Of a stretch of DNA of 64,000 nucleotides, positions 23,701 through 36,611 are shown one piece after another. The notes under the pieces were generated by a model, which was not told the DNA's origin, ran no database searches, and saw only the letters and a program-made list of their open reading frames with translations. Every line of letters begins with the position of its first letter. Positions within the stretch are counted from its first letter, which is position 1. Source of the DNA: Carallia brachiata (lineage: Eukaryota; Streptophyta; Magnoliopsida; Malpighiales; Rhizophoraceae); contig JADCRB010000019.1 in assembly GCA_021464245.1 (NCBI GenBank), forward strand, positions 2,451,167 through 2,515,166. Reading direction: 5' to 3'. Both the position numbers and the translations under genes were made by a program.

Positions 23701-26700
23701 AGCCTGTAGTATTCAAATGGCGTGGAACATATAGAAGAGGACATTATTTGTCGGACCGCCGCTAAATGAATAAAATTGAGATTGGAGATTTTCCCCTGCC
23801 AAATTCTCATTAAGTTGAAAGGTAATTTATATCAAAATAACAATTAGGTCAGAGACACTATATGATAATTAGTTTAAATATCAACAATTAATTAAAAAAA
23901 AGTGTAGTCAGGATGAGAATAATTTAGGCACTGTTTGTTTTATACTAGTTAATGAACGAATGAAAATTAACTATTTAGATTTTCATTGATATTGTTTGTT
24001 TTTAATGAAAAGCATTCTCATTACTTTAAAATAGAGAATGAGATTCCCACTTTTAAGAAAATAATGATTCTTATATATAATTTATCAATGATTCTATTCT
24101 CCGTAATTAACTCAACATAAACAAAATAATATTAGAAAATTGTAAACCAAAACCTTTAAACTCATCAGTTATGCACCTTGCGCTTGGTTCATGCCCCCGT
24201 ACAGCCTGCCATCAACGACTCCACCGTCCACCAGTGGCAGGTTATGCAGCACTAGTTCGGCATTGTATCCTCCTAGTAAGTATCGAACACCACCACCAAT
24301 TGATATGGGTGTACAACAATTTATGAAACCACCACAAACATGTCCTAGTTAAACTGCGACAACCACGGTCAACAAAATTGCCTACCTGTTTGTGAAGCTT
24401 AGATAGATACATTTGTCAAGGCGTTTTTTATTTTTATTTTTATTTTTTGTGATGAACTGTTCATATCTTAACTTTCATACTTTCTTTTTTTTTTTTTTAC
24501 AACAAAAAAACACTTTCTTTTCTTAAAAAAAAATAATGCACAAATTTTATATAATTTTATTGCTTTGTGTTATTAATAATAATATTATTATTAATGATAA
24601 AATTTTATGTTAATATTTTTATCTCAGATTTTATTTGTATCGTTATTATTTTAAAGTATATTATTATTATTATTATTATCATCATCAATTTTTTATAATA
24701 ATTTTTATTTTTACTTTTATGGATATTTAATATTTATAATTTGACATTATATTAAAATATTTTTTGTATTTTATAATTTTTGATTTGGTAATCATAATTT
24801 TTTAATTTTAATAAAATTTCGCTCACTTTTATTGTGACATAAATATATATTCCAATTCCGAACTGAAACAAACGACTATAAAGGGTTTTAATTCTGATTC
24901 TTAAGTAAATCGAATATATTAAAAAATAAGTCATTTTATTTTCGTTTCTGCTTGATTCTGATTCCGATTCTAGATTGTAAACCAAACAGTCCCTTAGATT
25001 GATTTGTGGCCACTCCAAAAAAGAAAAGAAAAAAACCGAATAAGAAATAAGAATATTTATAACAAAGCGAGTGTGACAAGTATTTGAGATAAGCTAAGAA
25101 AGTATCATTCGTGTTGGTTTGAATTTATCAAACGTAAACTTAAAATGCTCTAATTAACAAATCTACATCAAAATATATAAACTTACACTTATATAATTGA
25201 TAAATTCTTCAGCTCTCAACTAGGGCTTCAGTTTCGCCCTCTAAATTATATATCTTTATTTTCAACTCTATTAAGATGTCTCTTTACAACAAGAACTAAT
25301 CAACTTATAAACATTTTTCAGTTGATCCTCAATACTTCGGAAGTAAATGCAATTATATGAAATAAATTAAGCTAAATCCTATTTCAAATAACAAAATTTT
25401 GTAGATTCATGTACGCCATTCCCAGCCTTGCAATCTATTGATCATTATAGAAATATATTTTTTTAATTATTTTTCTCAAAGCTCTCTCACGACTTGCCAT
25501 TGAAATATTGCATCACAAAATAATTATTTCTGTAGGGATATGGCCCGAGTCTCCGAGTTTCAATGACGAAGGAATTGGGGAAATCCCTGCAAGATGGAAA
25601 GGAATTTGCATGGAGGGATCTGACTTCAAGAAATCCAATTGTAATAGGTGATCAAATCTTTTTTCAATTAAATCAGTGCATACAAGAATTACACACACGT
25701 ATTGGCGAAAGCCATGTTTAATTTTCGTCTTTGGACATTATCAATTTTTTTTAATTTGGTCCGTAACCCAAAATTTTTTGTTTCAGTTCTGTTTTCCTCT
25801 TAAAACTTACTTAAACTGCCTATCTAATAATTTAAATCCCACGACTTGAATTTTTTTTTGCCCTTTTTAGTTGACTAAATTTATAATAAAGAAATAACTT
25901 GGAGGCCATTATCTTTAATGTAAATTACATTGTTTTTCCCAATTACATAATAAATAAACCAAATGACTTCAGTGCATGCTTATAATTACTTCATGGCTAA
26001 CATAAAAATGAAATCAAACTTTGAGAAGCCGATTCATATAGCAACAAATGTTGATGGCCAAAATTAGACGATTATTAAAAGTTCAAGGACTATTTTAATT
26101 TGCATTTTTGTAGTTGAAAAAATGATTTAAAATACAAATTAGCTTTATAATTGTTTTTTTTTTCCAGTAAAAGTACTGAAAATAAACCAAATGACTTCAG
26201 TGCATGCTTAAAATTACCTTGCACTGTTATGGTTGTTTATTTTTTTCTTGTAAAAGTACTAAAAATAATGTAGGAAGCTGATAGGAGCAAGGTACTATAG
26301 CCTCACTGGAAGGAAATTCAACAACAATAACAAGACCGACATCCAGCCATATCCAGAGGCTCGCCAAGGGATTATGTGGGGCATGGCACCCACACCACAT
26401 CAATTGCTGCTGGTGCTGCAGTTGCCAATGCCAATTACAATGGCCTGGCAAGTGGCACGGCCAAGGGTGGCTCCCCTTCAGCCAGGATAGCTATGTACAA
26501 GGCATGTACAATGGATGGCTGCTCCGGCTCCGCGGTCATGAAGGCGATTGATGATGCCGTTAAGGACGGAGTTGACATGATTTCCATCTCGATTGGGATG
26601 AATTCTATTTTCCAGTCTGATTATTTGAGTGACCCCATTGCAATAGCCGCATTTCATGCACAACAAAAGGGTGTTATGGTTGTATGCTCCGGAGGCAACG

Positions 26701-26882
26701 ATGGCCCTGATGCATATACTATAGTCAATTCTGCTCCTTGGATCTTTACTGTTGCAGCTTCTAACATTGATAGAGACTTTGAATCCACTGTGATTCTTGG
26801 AAATGGAAAAACTTTCCAGGTAACATTTCTATTTCACCTTTGCTTACCCTCACCTTATTGTCTTAGTAGGGTGCTAGCTTCT

Positions 26883-26925
<43 letters not shown>

Positions 26926-29900
26926 GCTGGTGTTAGACAATATAATTTTAAAGCTTTATTTTAGAGTTAGAAGATTTTGCACTTGAATTTTTTGTTAGAT
27001 AAGATATGAATGTTGTTATTTAAAATTGATTATTTGTTACATTTAGGACATCTTTTCACTCTAACATGCCTCTTGCTCTTAATATTTTTCCATAATTTTA
27101 TTTTATCAATTTTATTTTTGAGCCATGCTTGAATTTTTTTTTCACTCACAGCTAACATTGATTTAACCATGTCTATCTCACTGTGGATTATCTTGTACCT
27201 TGGAGTCTTATTATTAGCACAGAATTAATGGCTAATTAATTTTGTAGGGTTCGGCCATTAATTTCTCAAATCTCACTGATTCAAGGACCTACCCTCTTGT
27301 ACTTGGAGAGGATGTCGCTGCTAATTTTACCCCCATATCAGAAGCAAGGTAATTCTCTATCCTTAATTAGTTGGTAACTTTGCATTAGGTTGACCACAAG
27401 CGTTTTAAACCTGAATTTGCATTGTCAATAGAAAGTCTGATGGTTGCATGATTATCACTTCAACTACAAGTGACAGTATTTTATTCAAGGACGAATAAGG
27501 CATAAAATATATCTAATTTCAAATTTGCATCACTTTAGGCTGGATTTATTTTATCGAGTTATTTGTAGACAACTTCACAAAATCAATGTGCTCATAAAAG
27601 TCAAACTGGCTTGATCATTGTGTGGCATATCCGGGTCTCAAAAATTATTTTTCCTTTCAGATTAATCTGAAAGCTCAATATCTGCTCCAAAATGTAACCC
27701 AAAGATAATTGTCAATGCTCATGAGATCCATTGGAAAAAAGTCACACGTATAATCTTGAGTAGGGTAGATGAGTTTTTGTTCATCAAAAGTAGCAAAACA
27801 AATTTTGGGGCTTAAACATGTCATATAAGGAGTAACTTAATATTGAACTTTGTGAATATGTTGATAATCTCTTTAAGTTGTCTATTACTAATTTGATAAA
27901 ATAAATTCACCTGAGAGTGATGCAAATTTTAAACTTGTTTAGCTTTACGTTTTGATTGTCCTTGTATAATAAAAATATCATTCATTGGATTGACAATAAT
28001 ATATTTTTATAAATAAAATAACTTCATCAAATAAAGCTTTTCTTCTTTTTCCTCTCACTAATTGTAATCGCTATTTCGAAAGCAAAACTTGTTTTTTAAC
28101 ATTATCAATACCTTGAGACACTTTTTTGTTGTGCTTGAGATAACTTGTTAGTGATTCGCAATATATATTTTTCATCAAATGCAAGTTCAAATTGAATTCA
28201 AAAGATTGTAACATATTCAATAAGCTGCATGCTTCAACTCTTTGTTCTCAAGTCACACTATTCTTTTTAATAAATTTAAGAGCATCAACTATAGATCAGA
28301 ACATTTGCGATCAAGCACAACATTAGCATATCTCTATTTATTGTTCCAATTTTGTAAAGCTCTCCATGATAAATAAATTACCACCGTTTTTGTTCTCTAA
28401 AATTAAGTCTCATATCTCATAAGATATAAAATTGAAATAGAAGGTAACATTTTTTATACACTAAATTTGTAGTCTATTGATTGACAAGGATCGTCTATGG
28501 ATACGCTCTTCTAATTTCAGTTGAGTGTTGTTATATGGTTAAAGAATTTCTTTAATGTCATATAACGTCGTTTTGGGTTTATTGTTTATTTACGTGGGAC
28601 TCAAAATAGTGTTTGCTAACGTCATTATAAATAGATTGTGGTTAAATTCCCTGTCTCTTATCTATTTCCATTTCAATTTGATTACTAGGATGATATATGG
28701 TATAATAATTTTGGTCATTTTCCAAGATCAAGAGATATTTTAAATCCGCATCTCAAAGTTTTTTTCTTTAAATTTGGCTCTCTAGCTGGTAGATCATTAA
28801 ATACTGGATTAGAAGATGATTCCTCTTATATAGGCTTTCGTTTTATTGAAAACTTCTTCTTAAACAAAGAAAAAAATGTTGGTCGTTGCAGCTTGGGCCG
28901 AGGCCGTTTTATTAAAAGCTTGTCCTACAAATTATTTGTTATATTAATTAAATCCAAATGAAAAATATAAAGTTTATGCGAGTAGCAAGTTTCCTTTGAA
29001 AAAAAAAATTATATATAACAATAAAGAACCAATATATTAGATTCCAAATATACCTTGGCTCATAGATACGATACCGGCACGCCCACAATACATTTTTTTT
29101 ATAGAAAAAAAAAATAGAAATATACAATGGTCACGCACATGTCAATAACACAAGACTTTTCTCCCAATGGTCTTTTTAATTGTTATATTCCGTATGCCCT
29201 TTGTTTGTTTGTTTGTTTGTTTTTTTTTTTTTTTCTTTTCATTCAATCTACTATGAATACTCTAACGTCGAGTTCCCCCCAAGGATGCATTTATTAATAC
29301 TGCATGTTTAACGTCATGCACTCGCTCCTATTCATAAAAGGTACAGACACACAGGCACATCTAACGCCGAACTAAAATAATGCAGGATTTGTTATCCAAG
29401 TTCATTAGATGGACAGAAAGTCGCTGGCAGAATCGTTGTTTGTACGGACATCGATTCAAGAATTTCTAGACAAATACAGAAACTAGTTGTAGAGGATGCT
29501 GGAGCAAAGGGGTTAATTTTGATTGACGAGGATAGGAAAGGTGTGCCATTGGACTCAGGTTCCTTTCCTTTGACACAAGTTGGCAGTATTGAAGGGGCGA
29601 AGATCCATCAATACATCAACGGCATCAGGTAAGTGACATTGCAATGTTGTGTATTCTCTTTCGATAATTTCTAATTTGAATATTTCCTAACTGAATTTAT
29701 ATCCTCCGAGCTCGCCATACAAACACTATTTGTAGTTACAGTAGCGCCAAGTTCATTACTGCCTCATCTCGGATCTCTTCCATAGTGTAGGTGGTAATTG
29801 CTTATGTGAGAGTCAATGTGTCCCCAGTGTAATGTTCTACATCATGTGAAACTGATTCTGATTCTGGGTAATTTTCACACTAGCAATTCCAATCTGTTCA

Positions 29901-31534
29901 AGCTCCATTGCAACTGTTTGGAATCATATTTTGATTCTGCTTATAGTTATGGGTAAAACGGAGGATGTCGCAACATTAGAGGGTTTGAAAAATAGTCAAA
30001 TGTATGCAACTATTGTTTTCCCAAATGAATTATTTCCACGACTCGAATGTTTGAAAATAAAGATTTAGTGCCCTTCATCTCTGTTATAGTACTAGAAGGA
30101 TTGGCAAAATAGTTGCACAAGTACACGCGATCCTTAATCATTTATGGAAAGATTCTTTCAATTTTAGTTCTATAAGCACACTTTTCTTCAACAGAAAGCC
30201 AACTGCAACTATCCTTGCGTCAGTGGATGTTCCACGATACAAACCAGCACCAGCAGTTGCGTATTTCTCTTCCAGAGGACCTGGACAGCTTACGGAAAAC
30301 ATTCTCAAGGTGATTCTGTCACACCCCGAGTCAATTACTTGATAGATTCATTGTTGGTAAACAAAATACTGTGCAAGCTGACCAATCATGAACATTAATG
30401 ACTAATCTTGCAGCCAGATATAATGGCTCCAGGAGTTGCCATTTTAGCTGCCATGACTCCAACAAGTAATACAGCGAGCATTCCAAATCCAAAGATGCCA
30501 TCCGGCTATGCCTTAAAATCCGGAACGTCTATGGCTTGCCCTCATGTGGCAGGGGCCGCTGCAATGATCAAGTCCGTGCACCCTAGATGGAGTTCCTCCG
30601 CGATAAAATCTGCACTTATGACAACAGGTACCAGAGGAACATTAAGAATTCCGTTAAAATTGCCTTTATTTGAACTTTTAGACTACTTTCTGCCAAGTAT
30701 GAACCTTGGAATATAGCCACGTTTATTGCAGCTATTAACCTGCATCATGCCGAAACAATCTGAAGTAATAGAGTAAGGCTATGTAAGGGTGTGTACATTT
30801 GACCAGTTCTCAGTCCTGAGAGTGTGGAAACCTGGTGCACTGGGACGACCTGTTTTGCTATGTGGATGAACATTAGAATACTTAATACCATATTACTAGT
30901 GCACCGTTGAAGTCTTAATTTGGTAAACGGAAATTAGGAGTGCACTTGAATTGATTATTGTGACCTTTTTCTGTGTGCAGCAACCATTTATGATAACATG
31001 AGGAAACCATTGACAAATAGCTCGCATTCATGGGCAAATCCACATGAAATGGGTGTTGGTGAAATAAATCCGCGTAAAGCCCTCGACCCAGGATTAGTTT
31101 TTGAGACAACAACAGAGGACTATCTGCAATTCCTCTGTTATTTTAGGTACAAGGAGAAAATCGTAAGATCCATGTCTAACACAAACTACAGTTGCCCAAG
31201 GTTCAGCAATGACGCACTCATCTCCAACATTGTTAACTATCCATCAGTCTCTATTAGTAAGCTTGACAGGCGTGGACCAGCCCAAACAGTCAAAAGAAGT
31301 GTGACGAATGTGGGATCCCCAAATGCTACATACATTGCCAGAGTGCATACTCCAAGGGGACTGGCAGTGAGTGTTTTCCCAAGGAAGATGGTATTCACAG
31401 AACGGTCGACCAGGATGTCTTTTAATGTTAAATTTTCCGGCAAGGAGGCTCCCAGTGGCTACAACTTTGGATCCGTGACATGGCTTGATGGTCGTCATTC
31501 TGTCCGTCTGATCTTTGCAGTGAATGTTCAATAA
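20752..31534 (+). CDS. SBT5-type subtilisin-like serine protease, 11 exons, one frameshift
   Basis: This encodes a secreted plant subtilase of about 777 residues if one lost base is counted. Exons: 20752-20853, 21089-21189, 21288-21376, 22294-22449, 25536-25647, 26274-26819, 27248-27348, 29386-29628, 30195-30309, 30414-30627, 30981-31534, all GT..AG and phase-consistent. In order: signal peptide ([18 protein letters not shown]); inhibitor I9 propeptide (QYIVYMGSS ... [10 protein letters not shown]); catalytic Asp in LIDTG (about 147); His in GHGTH (about 223); oxyanion Asn in SGGNDGP (about 328); PA domain in exon 8; catalytic Ser in GTSMACPHV (about 561); C-terminal fibronectin-like domain ([16 protein letters not shown]) to the stop. 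Propeptide and exon pattern resemble SBT5.1/SBT5.2. In exon 6 a base is missing near 26357 (CAGAGGCTCG, expected GGG), so the frame breaks just before GHGTH and meets a TAG near 26489. It is either a pseudogene or a sequence error. Confidence 0.85.
23350..23595 (+). pseudogene. Non-LTR retrotransposon RT fragment
   Basis: The plus strand reads [19 protein letters not shown] and then ETMEGIRP, the RT core around the FADD box of RTE/L1-like plant LINEs, with FVDD here. An upstream piece, PIAEGLH in a shifted frame, matches the GLHQG block. Frameshifts and stops show it is a fossil; it is in the same orientation as the host gene. Confidence 0.65.
23927..24993. mobile_element. PIF/Harbinger-like MITE in subtilase intron 4
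   Basis: The ends are inverted repeats GGCACTGTTTGTTTTATA (left) and GGGACTGTTTGGTTTACA (right end read inward), flanked on both sides by TTA (23924-23926 and 24994-24996), the target site of PIF/Harbinger elements. The 1067-bp interior is AT-rich with TTATTA arrays and no transposase. It is related to 2144-3039. Confidence 0.75.
25952..26219. repeat. Direct repeat in subtilase intron 5
   Basis: A block of about 40 bp beginning AAATAAACCAAATGACTTC occurs at 25952-25990 and 26179-26219, nearly identical. A second duplicated piece, GTAAAAGTACT followed by GAAAATA or AAAAATA, lies at 26167-26182 and 26250-26266, next to the exon 6 acceptor. Confidence 0.8.
26886..26917. repeat. (TA)n microsatellite in subtilase intron 6
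   Basis: A pure TA run followed by a short CA run (to about 26925). Confidence 0.95.
27690..28330 (-). pseudogene. hAT-family transposase fossil (DUF4371/zinc-finger MYM-like) in subtilase intron 7
   Basis: On the minus strand, between about 28330 and 28030, the translation gives [19 protein letters not shown] then [18 protein letters not shown] and [13 protein letters not shown]. This resembles the C-terminal half of plant hAT transposases with a DUF4371/TTF zinc-finger architecture (family pattern SFEF..LHLM..I...T..LS..LQ..DQDI.NA). Further pieces downstream ([18 protein letters not shown], then KPQNLFCYF in another frame) fit the conserved QLQELNNRF...ELL block. It has many stops and frameshifts and is antisense to the subtilase, inside a 2.0-kb intron (27349-29385). 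The assignment rests on motif recall only. Confidence 0.55.
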
Positions 31535-33983
31535 CATGCAAATTGCTAGCATCAATTGCTCAAAATCTTTATTTATATCTATGTTTTGATTAAACGCGAG
31601 TTTTCGTGTAACGTTATAGTTTTTGTCATATGGTGGTCATAGATTGGAGTCGCATTAACTGTCTATTTTGTGAAAATAAAATAACTCCGCAATAAATATT
31701 TTGAAACACAAAATGGTGTTATCAGTCTTCCAATCACTTTCTCAACAAATTGGAAATCTAAAGCAGGCAAAAAGTGGAGTAACCAAGGTCCATCCAAATA
31801 TGGAGCAAAGCAAACAATGAGGGGCTTATTTAAAACACACTTGCATCTGAATCATCAAGTGTTCATTAAACATTTTTGGAACGACCATAAAATTTATCAT
31901 TGGCATTCTCTTTCAAATGCTAATTAAATGGACAGCTTCTTGGGACATCTTACAATTTCTTTAATTTTCCACACCAATTGCCAGTTTCTCTCGTAATATT
32001 TTCCGCAGTATTTTTCCAGATGGTGCCTTTGGAATGGATTCCACGAAAAACACGCGCTTTATCCTTTTGTAGAATACCACCTGCAAATCATCAAGGCAAT
32101 AATAAAAAAATAATTAAAAAAAAAACAACGGGGGTTAGCAGTACGCATTAGGAAATTTTCAACTTAATTAATGCAATTAAGGATTAACATTTTCCTTTTT
32201 GGGTAACCTTTTGGTTTAGAAATTTTCACATTTGTGACTCATTTTGCTCCCCAAAAAACAGGAAAATCCCCACACAACCATACCATGGCTAGGAGTATTT
32301 GCGATTGTATATTGATTCCAAAAACTACATATTTTCAAAGCCTTTTATTTTTTTTCATTTAGTTGATTATGAGAGAGGATTTAACTATCATTAAATCGGA
32401 AATTAAAATCCCAAATTTTACTTCAAATTTTAAATTTAGTGGTCATTATATTATACCTATTAGTTTTCTTAACAGAATTTGTCTGTTAATAACTTTGCGA
32501 GCACACACACATACCCACATACACTAATATATGACAATTAATACATAACGAGGCTGATAAAATATACGGTGCACATTATCAAGATTTACCTGTTTCGAAA
32601 TGTACTGCTTAATTTCCTCGTCGGTGATCTGAGAATCATCGGATCTCACCACAAATGCAACTGGAATTTCTCCAGCAACCTCATCCTTCATTCTGAAGTT
32701 GAAATTAAGTAACCATGTAAACTTTTTTTTTTTTTTTGGAGGATTTAATTCAAAGAAGTAGAGTGAGTACAACTTTTATAATTGAATTTGAAATGAAAAT
32801 TAATTTTTTGGGACTTACGCAACGACAGCAGCATCGGAGATGTTGGGGTGGGCTTGTAGCATTTCTTCAAGTTCGGCCGGAGGAACTTGGTACCCTTTGT
32901 ACTTGATCAGTTCCTTCAATCTATCAACGATGAAGAGCTCATCATCTTCATCAATGTAACCAATGTCTCCCGTATGTATGTAGCCACCCTTCCTTGTCTA
33001 TTGTTCTTGACGTGGCCTCAGGGTCATTCAAGTACCCTGCCCATTGCATTTCCAAGAATAAGAGCTCATTAGTTTCTTATTTACAATATCATGTACTAGG
33101 GCTTCTTTTATTGCTTAATTCCCAAAATTTAAAAGGTCTAATTTGTCTCATATTTTTTTTATACAAACAGTTAGAATACTTTGTTGAGACCTCAATATCT
33201 CGAAATTTGAATGTGACCGGCTGGTTACACCAAAAAAAAGTAAGAACTGGTCTCCTATTAGTTCACAACTAAAATTCCAAAAAAACAGTAGTAAAAGCCG
33301 GACAATCTCGGATGGATCATGGAACCGCGGAAACTCTAATGAGACTGATTTTGACTTTACCATGTCAAATATAACAGTTAATTCATATTTTTTTTGTTTA
33401 ACTTATAATTACGTCTTAAATTTTTTATTTAAATTTAAAATTAACTCATAAACTGTAGTTTAATCATTAAAACTAAAATTTGACATACAATAAAGTCTTT
33501 CTGTATAGTCTTTTTTGTCAAATACCTTTAAATTTAACCGCTAAAAATGACTTTTAATAGAAATATACCATATATATTGTTATGCTCTATTTTTTTATAA
33601 TTTTGACGATTGATAAACATTTTCAATTCGACGAACAAATCCATTTTAACAACGTTGCTGCAAATGGTGTTTTCTCCAGCAATTTTTGTGTCCGTTTGGG
33701 AAGTGGGCAAATGAATTAACAAACTGAAAAGCAAGCAGTCTGGAAGTGGAAGGCATGTTTTAGGGGGGTGTTGGTGTAGTGTACCTTTCATGATCTGATC
33801 TCCTCTAATGCAAATCTCTCCGGGCTGGTTGTGGGGAAGAGAGGCACCGGTTTCAGGATCCACGATCTTCATCTCTGCATTCCTGACCACTGTGCCGCAT
33901 GAAGCCGGTTTTATCTCCAACGGCTCTTTTGCAAATGACAAACACATTGCTAGAACTGGCCCTGCTTCTGTCATTCCGTATCC

Positions 33984-36611
33984 CTATCCATTTAACACAC
34001 CAATGTTAATTTTCCCTCCCATTAATTAATCATATAATAACACAAATTAGTCCTTGAAAAGGAAATAAGACAATTAATTAAAACAAAAAAAAAATGAAAC
34101 ACAGGAAGACCCAATTTCCCATAGATTAATGAGCGTTTGTCACAACTAATTGCTGATCAATTACTTGTGGTTATAGTCTTAATTTTATATATATTACAGT
34201 GATGGATTCATAACAGCTTCGATTGACTGCAGATTAGAGTCAAAAAACCACATAACTATATACCAAATGGTAATTTGATACATATTAACCTATATATTTA
34301 TAATACAAAGTGGAGTTGGGGGACAATTCTCTCCTCACCCCCTCCTAAATCAATCCCTCTTTTTTATACTGCAGAGAAAAATGGGGCAGGCAGTTTGCTT
34401 GTTGCCTTCTCATTAATTTATGTCCTTGGCAGCGTTGAAAGAATCAGACCAAACTGATTGATTCAATTGAAAAAATTGGAAATTGGACATTGAACGGTCT
34501 AATTAACCTTAAAAAATTGTTGGATTGAAAAACTAACCAAGAATCGGGTGAACCGATTGGTTAACTGAGAACCGACGAACTGACCCAAGTTTTTGTGACT
34601 GAAACGGTTTGGTTCAAAGAAAAAAATATCAAAAAAATGGAAAAAAAATAATAAATGTCAATAAATGTCAACATATCTTAATCAAAATTAATTAATATTT
34701 TATCTTACTAAATATCTACATGCCTAATTTCTCTCAAAAGTTATTAATTTATTTCAATTTTTCAAAAATAATTAATACATTGTCATTTTTAAAAGTAATT
34801 AATATTTTTCTATTTTAGAAAAAATATTTACCACTTTACAAATATATAAATGGTATATTTTTAGAAATAATAAAATGAGATATAGATATTCAATGTTGAT
34901 TTTTTGAAACATATGTTAAAATATATTATAATAATACAAATTTTCAAATCGTAAATAAGATTAATAAATTTCTATTTTAGAATAAATTATAAATCATATA
35001 TATTAAGGCTATATATATATATATATATAACTATTTACTTTTTACATATTTAATATTAAATATTAATTTTACCAATTCAACCATAATTAATTCAGTTAAA
35101 CTGATTGAATTTCAAACTTTTGAATTTTTTGATTTGATGACTAGTTTAGTTCTTAAAACTTTGGTCCTTGGTTTCTTTTTCTTTTTTTTTTTCCTTTTTT
35201 TTCTAATGCAACGAAGTAAAGAAAATAAAAGGAAGACTAAGAAAACATTGGAAGAGACAAGTCCTTGGTTTCCAAGAGTTGGTGTACCTTCCTAATGGGC
35301 TAATACACTTGAAATTTTGTGACTTAGTTTAGTATTTGTTATTTGGCCTTTTAGTCGCCGAATAAATAGAAAACATTTATCTTCTTCTTGGCTATGCATA
35401 GACATGTAAAATGAAGCTTGCCGTGCAATGAATTCGTTGGCCATTTTACTTTTATTATTAAGTGGATTAGTATTGAACAATGTTTGATTGTTTCAAATTA
35501 AAAGAGAAAGTGACCTAATTATTATTTATGAAAACAATCCAATAATTAAACTGATCTAATGCCAAAAACAACTCGATTTCCAAGCGACTTGAAACTCAAT
35601 ATCATCCAAAAATTAACAGTGAAGGGAATTGTAAAAATCCTAACCAAACTGAACTGAGGACAACATGAGTCTAAACAATCGGTTCAAAGTGACCCACTTA
35701 ACCAATTGGTCTTACAATTGGAGAACATGAGATGAGCCCACTGATCTATCCAAACCAAATCTACCCAAAACAGCCAAACTCGACCCATTTGCGACACCAG
35801 TCAATTGGTTTCTCGTTTGTAAAAACATGTGTAACACTAAGTAGCTCCTCGATGTTGGGACTAAATTAAGCTTTGATATTTTTTTTCAAATTATGAATAT
35901 AATTATTTTTATAGCATATAAATCTAATTTATTATTTTTATTTAAATAAATTTTATTTATATAATATAAAATTATTAATAAGTAATATTAAAAAAAATAA
36001 ATGAAATTAAAAAGTCACTATCGTCAATGGTCCTCACGTGGAGGAATTTACTCCTGGTGTGTTATCCTTAGGGGACATAAACGTTTTATAACGTGCCATA
36101 GAAAGTTTTGCTTGAAACAGAGGGGGGTCCCCTGGCCTACCATTTAATTAGCTTCCAGCGAAATAAATGAAAACACGTTTTCCTTTCTTGTTTTTTGCTC
36201 CATCAACAATTATGCCATTTCTTTCCTTCTTTTTTTCGGAAAAAAAAAAATATTGGACTCTCACTGTGACCAACAGCTTACAACCTTGTCTGGGTGTGAC
36301 TGTTCCAATAACTAGAAGGAGGGAAAAGACTAAAATGACTAACAAGAAGATTAAGAAATTAAAAAAAAAAAAAAAAAACAGAAATCTTAGGGATAGCGAA
36401 GGTATATACGTTTAATATAATTATTTTTTTTTATAATTTTATTTTAAAATTTAATGTATCATTCATTAATATTTAAGTTTTAATTTTGTTAAAAAAAAAT
36501 ATTTCCACTTATACAAAAACAGCTCGGTGCAGTGGTGCACTAGTTACGTGTAGGTATTAGCACCCAAAAAAAAAAAAAAGTCAAAAAGAGGGGCGCAGGA
36601 ATTAGGCATAC
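33984..36611 (-). other. Intron 1 of the 4CL gene
   Basis: This 2.6-kb intron holds a hAT-type MITE (34430-35163). The rest is AT-rich with no coding signal. Around 35600-35830 there are further CCAAACT / CAATTGG-type motifs that may be a decayed repeat. Confidence 0.7.
34430..35163. mobile_element. Non-autonomous hAT-type element (MITE), copy 2, in 4CL intron 1
   Basis: A perfect 8-bp duplication GTCCTTGG (34422-34429 and 35164-35171) flanks terminal inverted repeats CAGCGTTGAAAG and CAAAGTTTTAAG. Imperfect pairing continues for roughly 75 bp, including GAACGGTCTAATTAA against GTTTAACTGAATTAA. The interior is AT-rich with a short TA run (35012-35029) and GAACCGA/ACCGATTGG motifs like those of the element at 1061-1557. 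There is no transposase. Confidence 0.75.

Larger units (their letters stand above)
22450..25535 (+). other. Intron 4 of the subtilase gene, enlarged by transposons
   Basis: This 3.1-kb intron contains a LINE RT fragment (23350-23595) and a complete PIF/Harbinger-type MITE (23927-24993). The rest is AT-rich without further signals. Confidence 0.75.

Noticed and set aside
35570..35870. CCAAACT/CAATTGG-rich segment in 4CL intron 1 that might be a third hAT MITE
   Set aside because: I could not define inverted ends or a target duplication.
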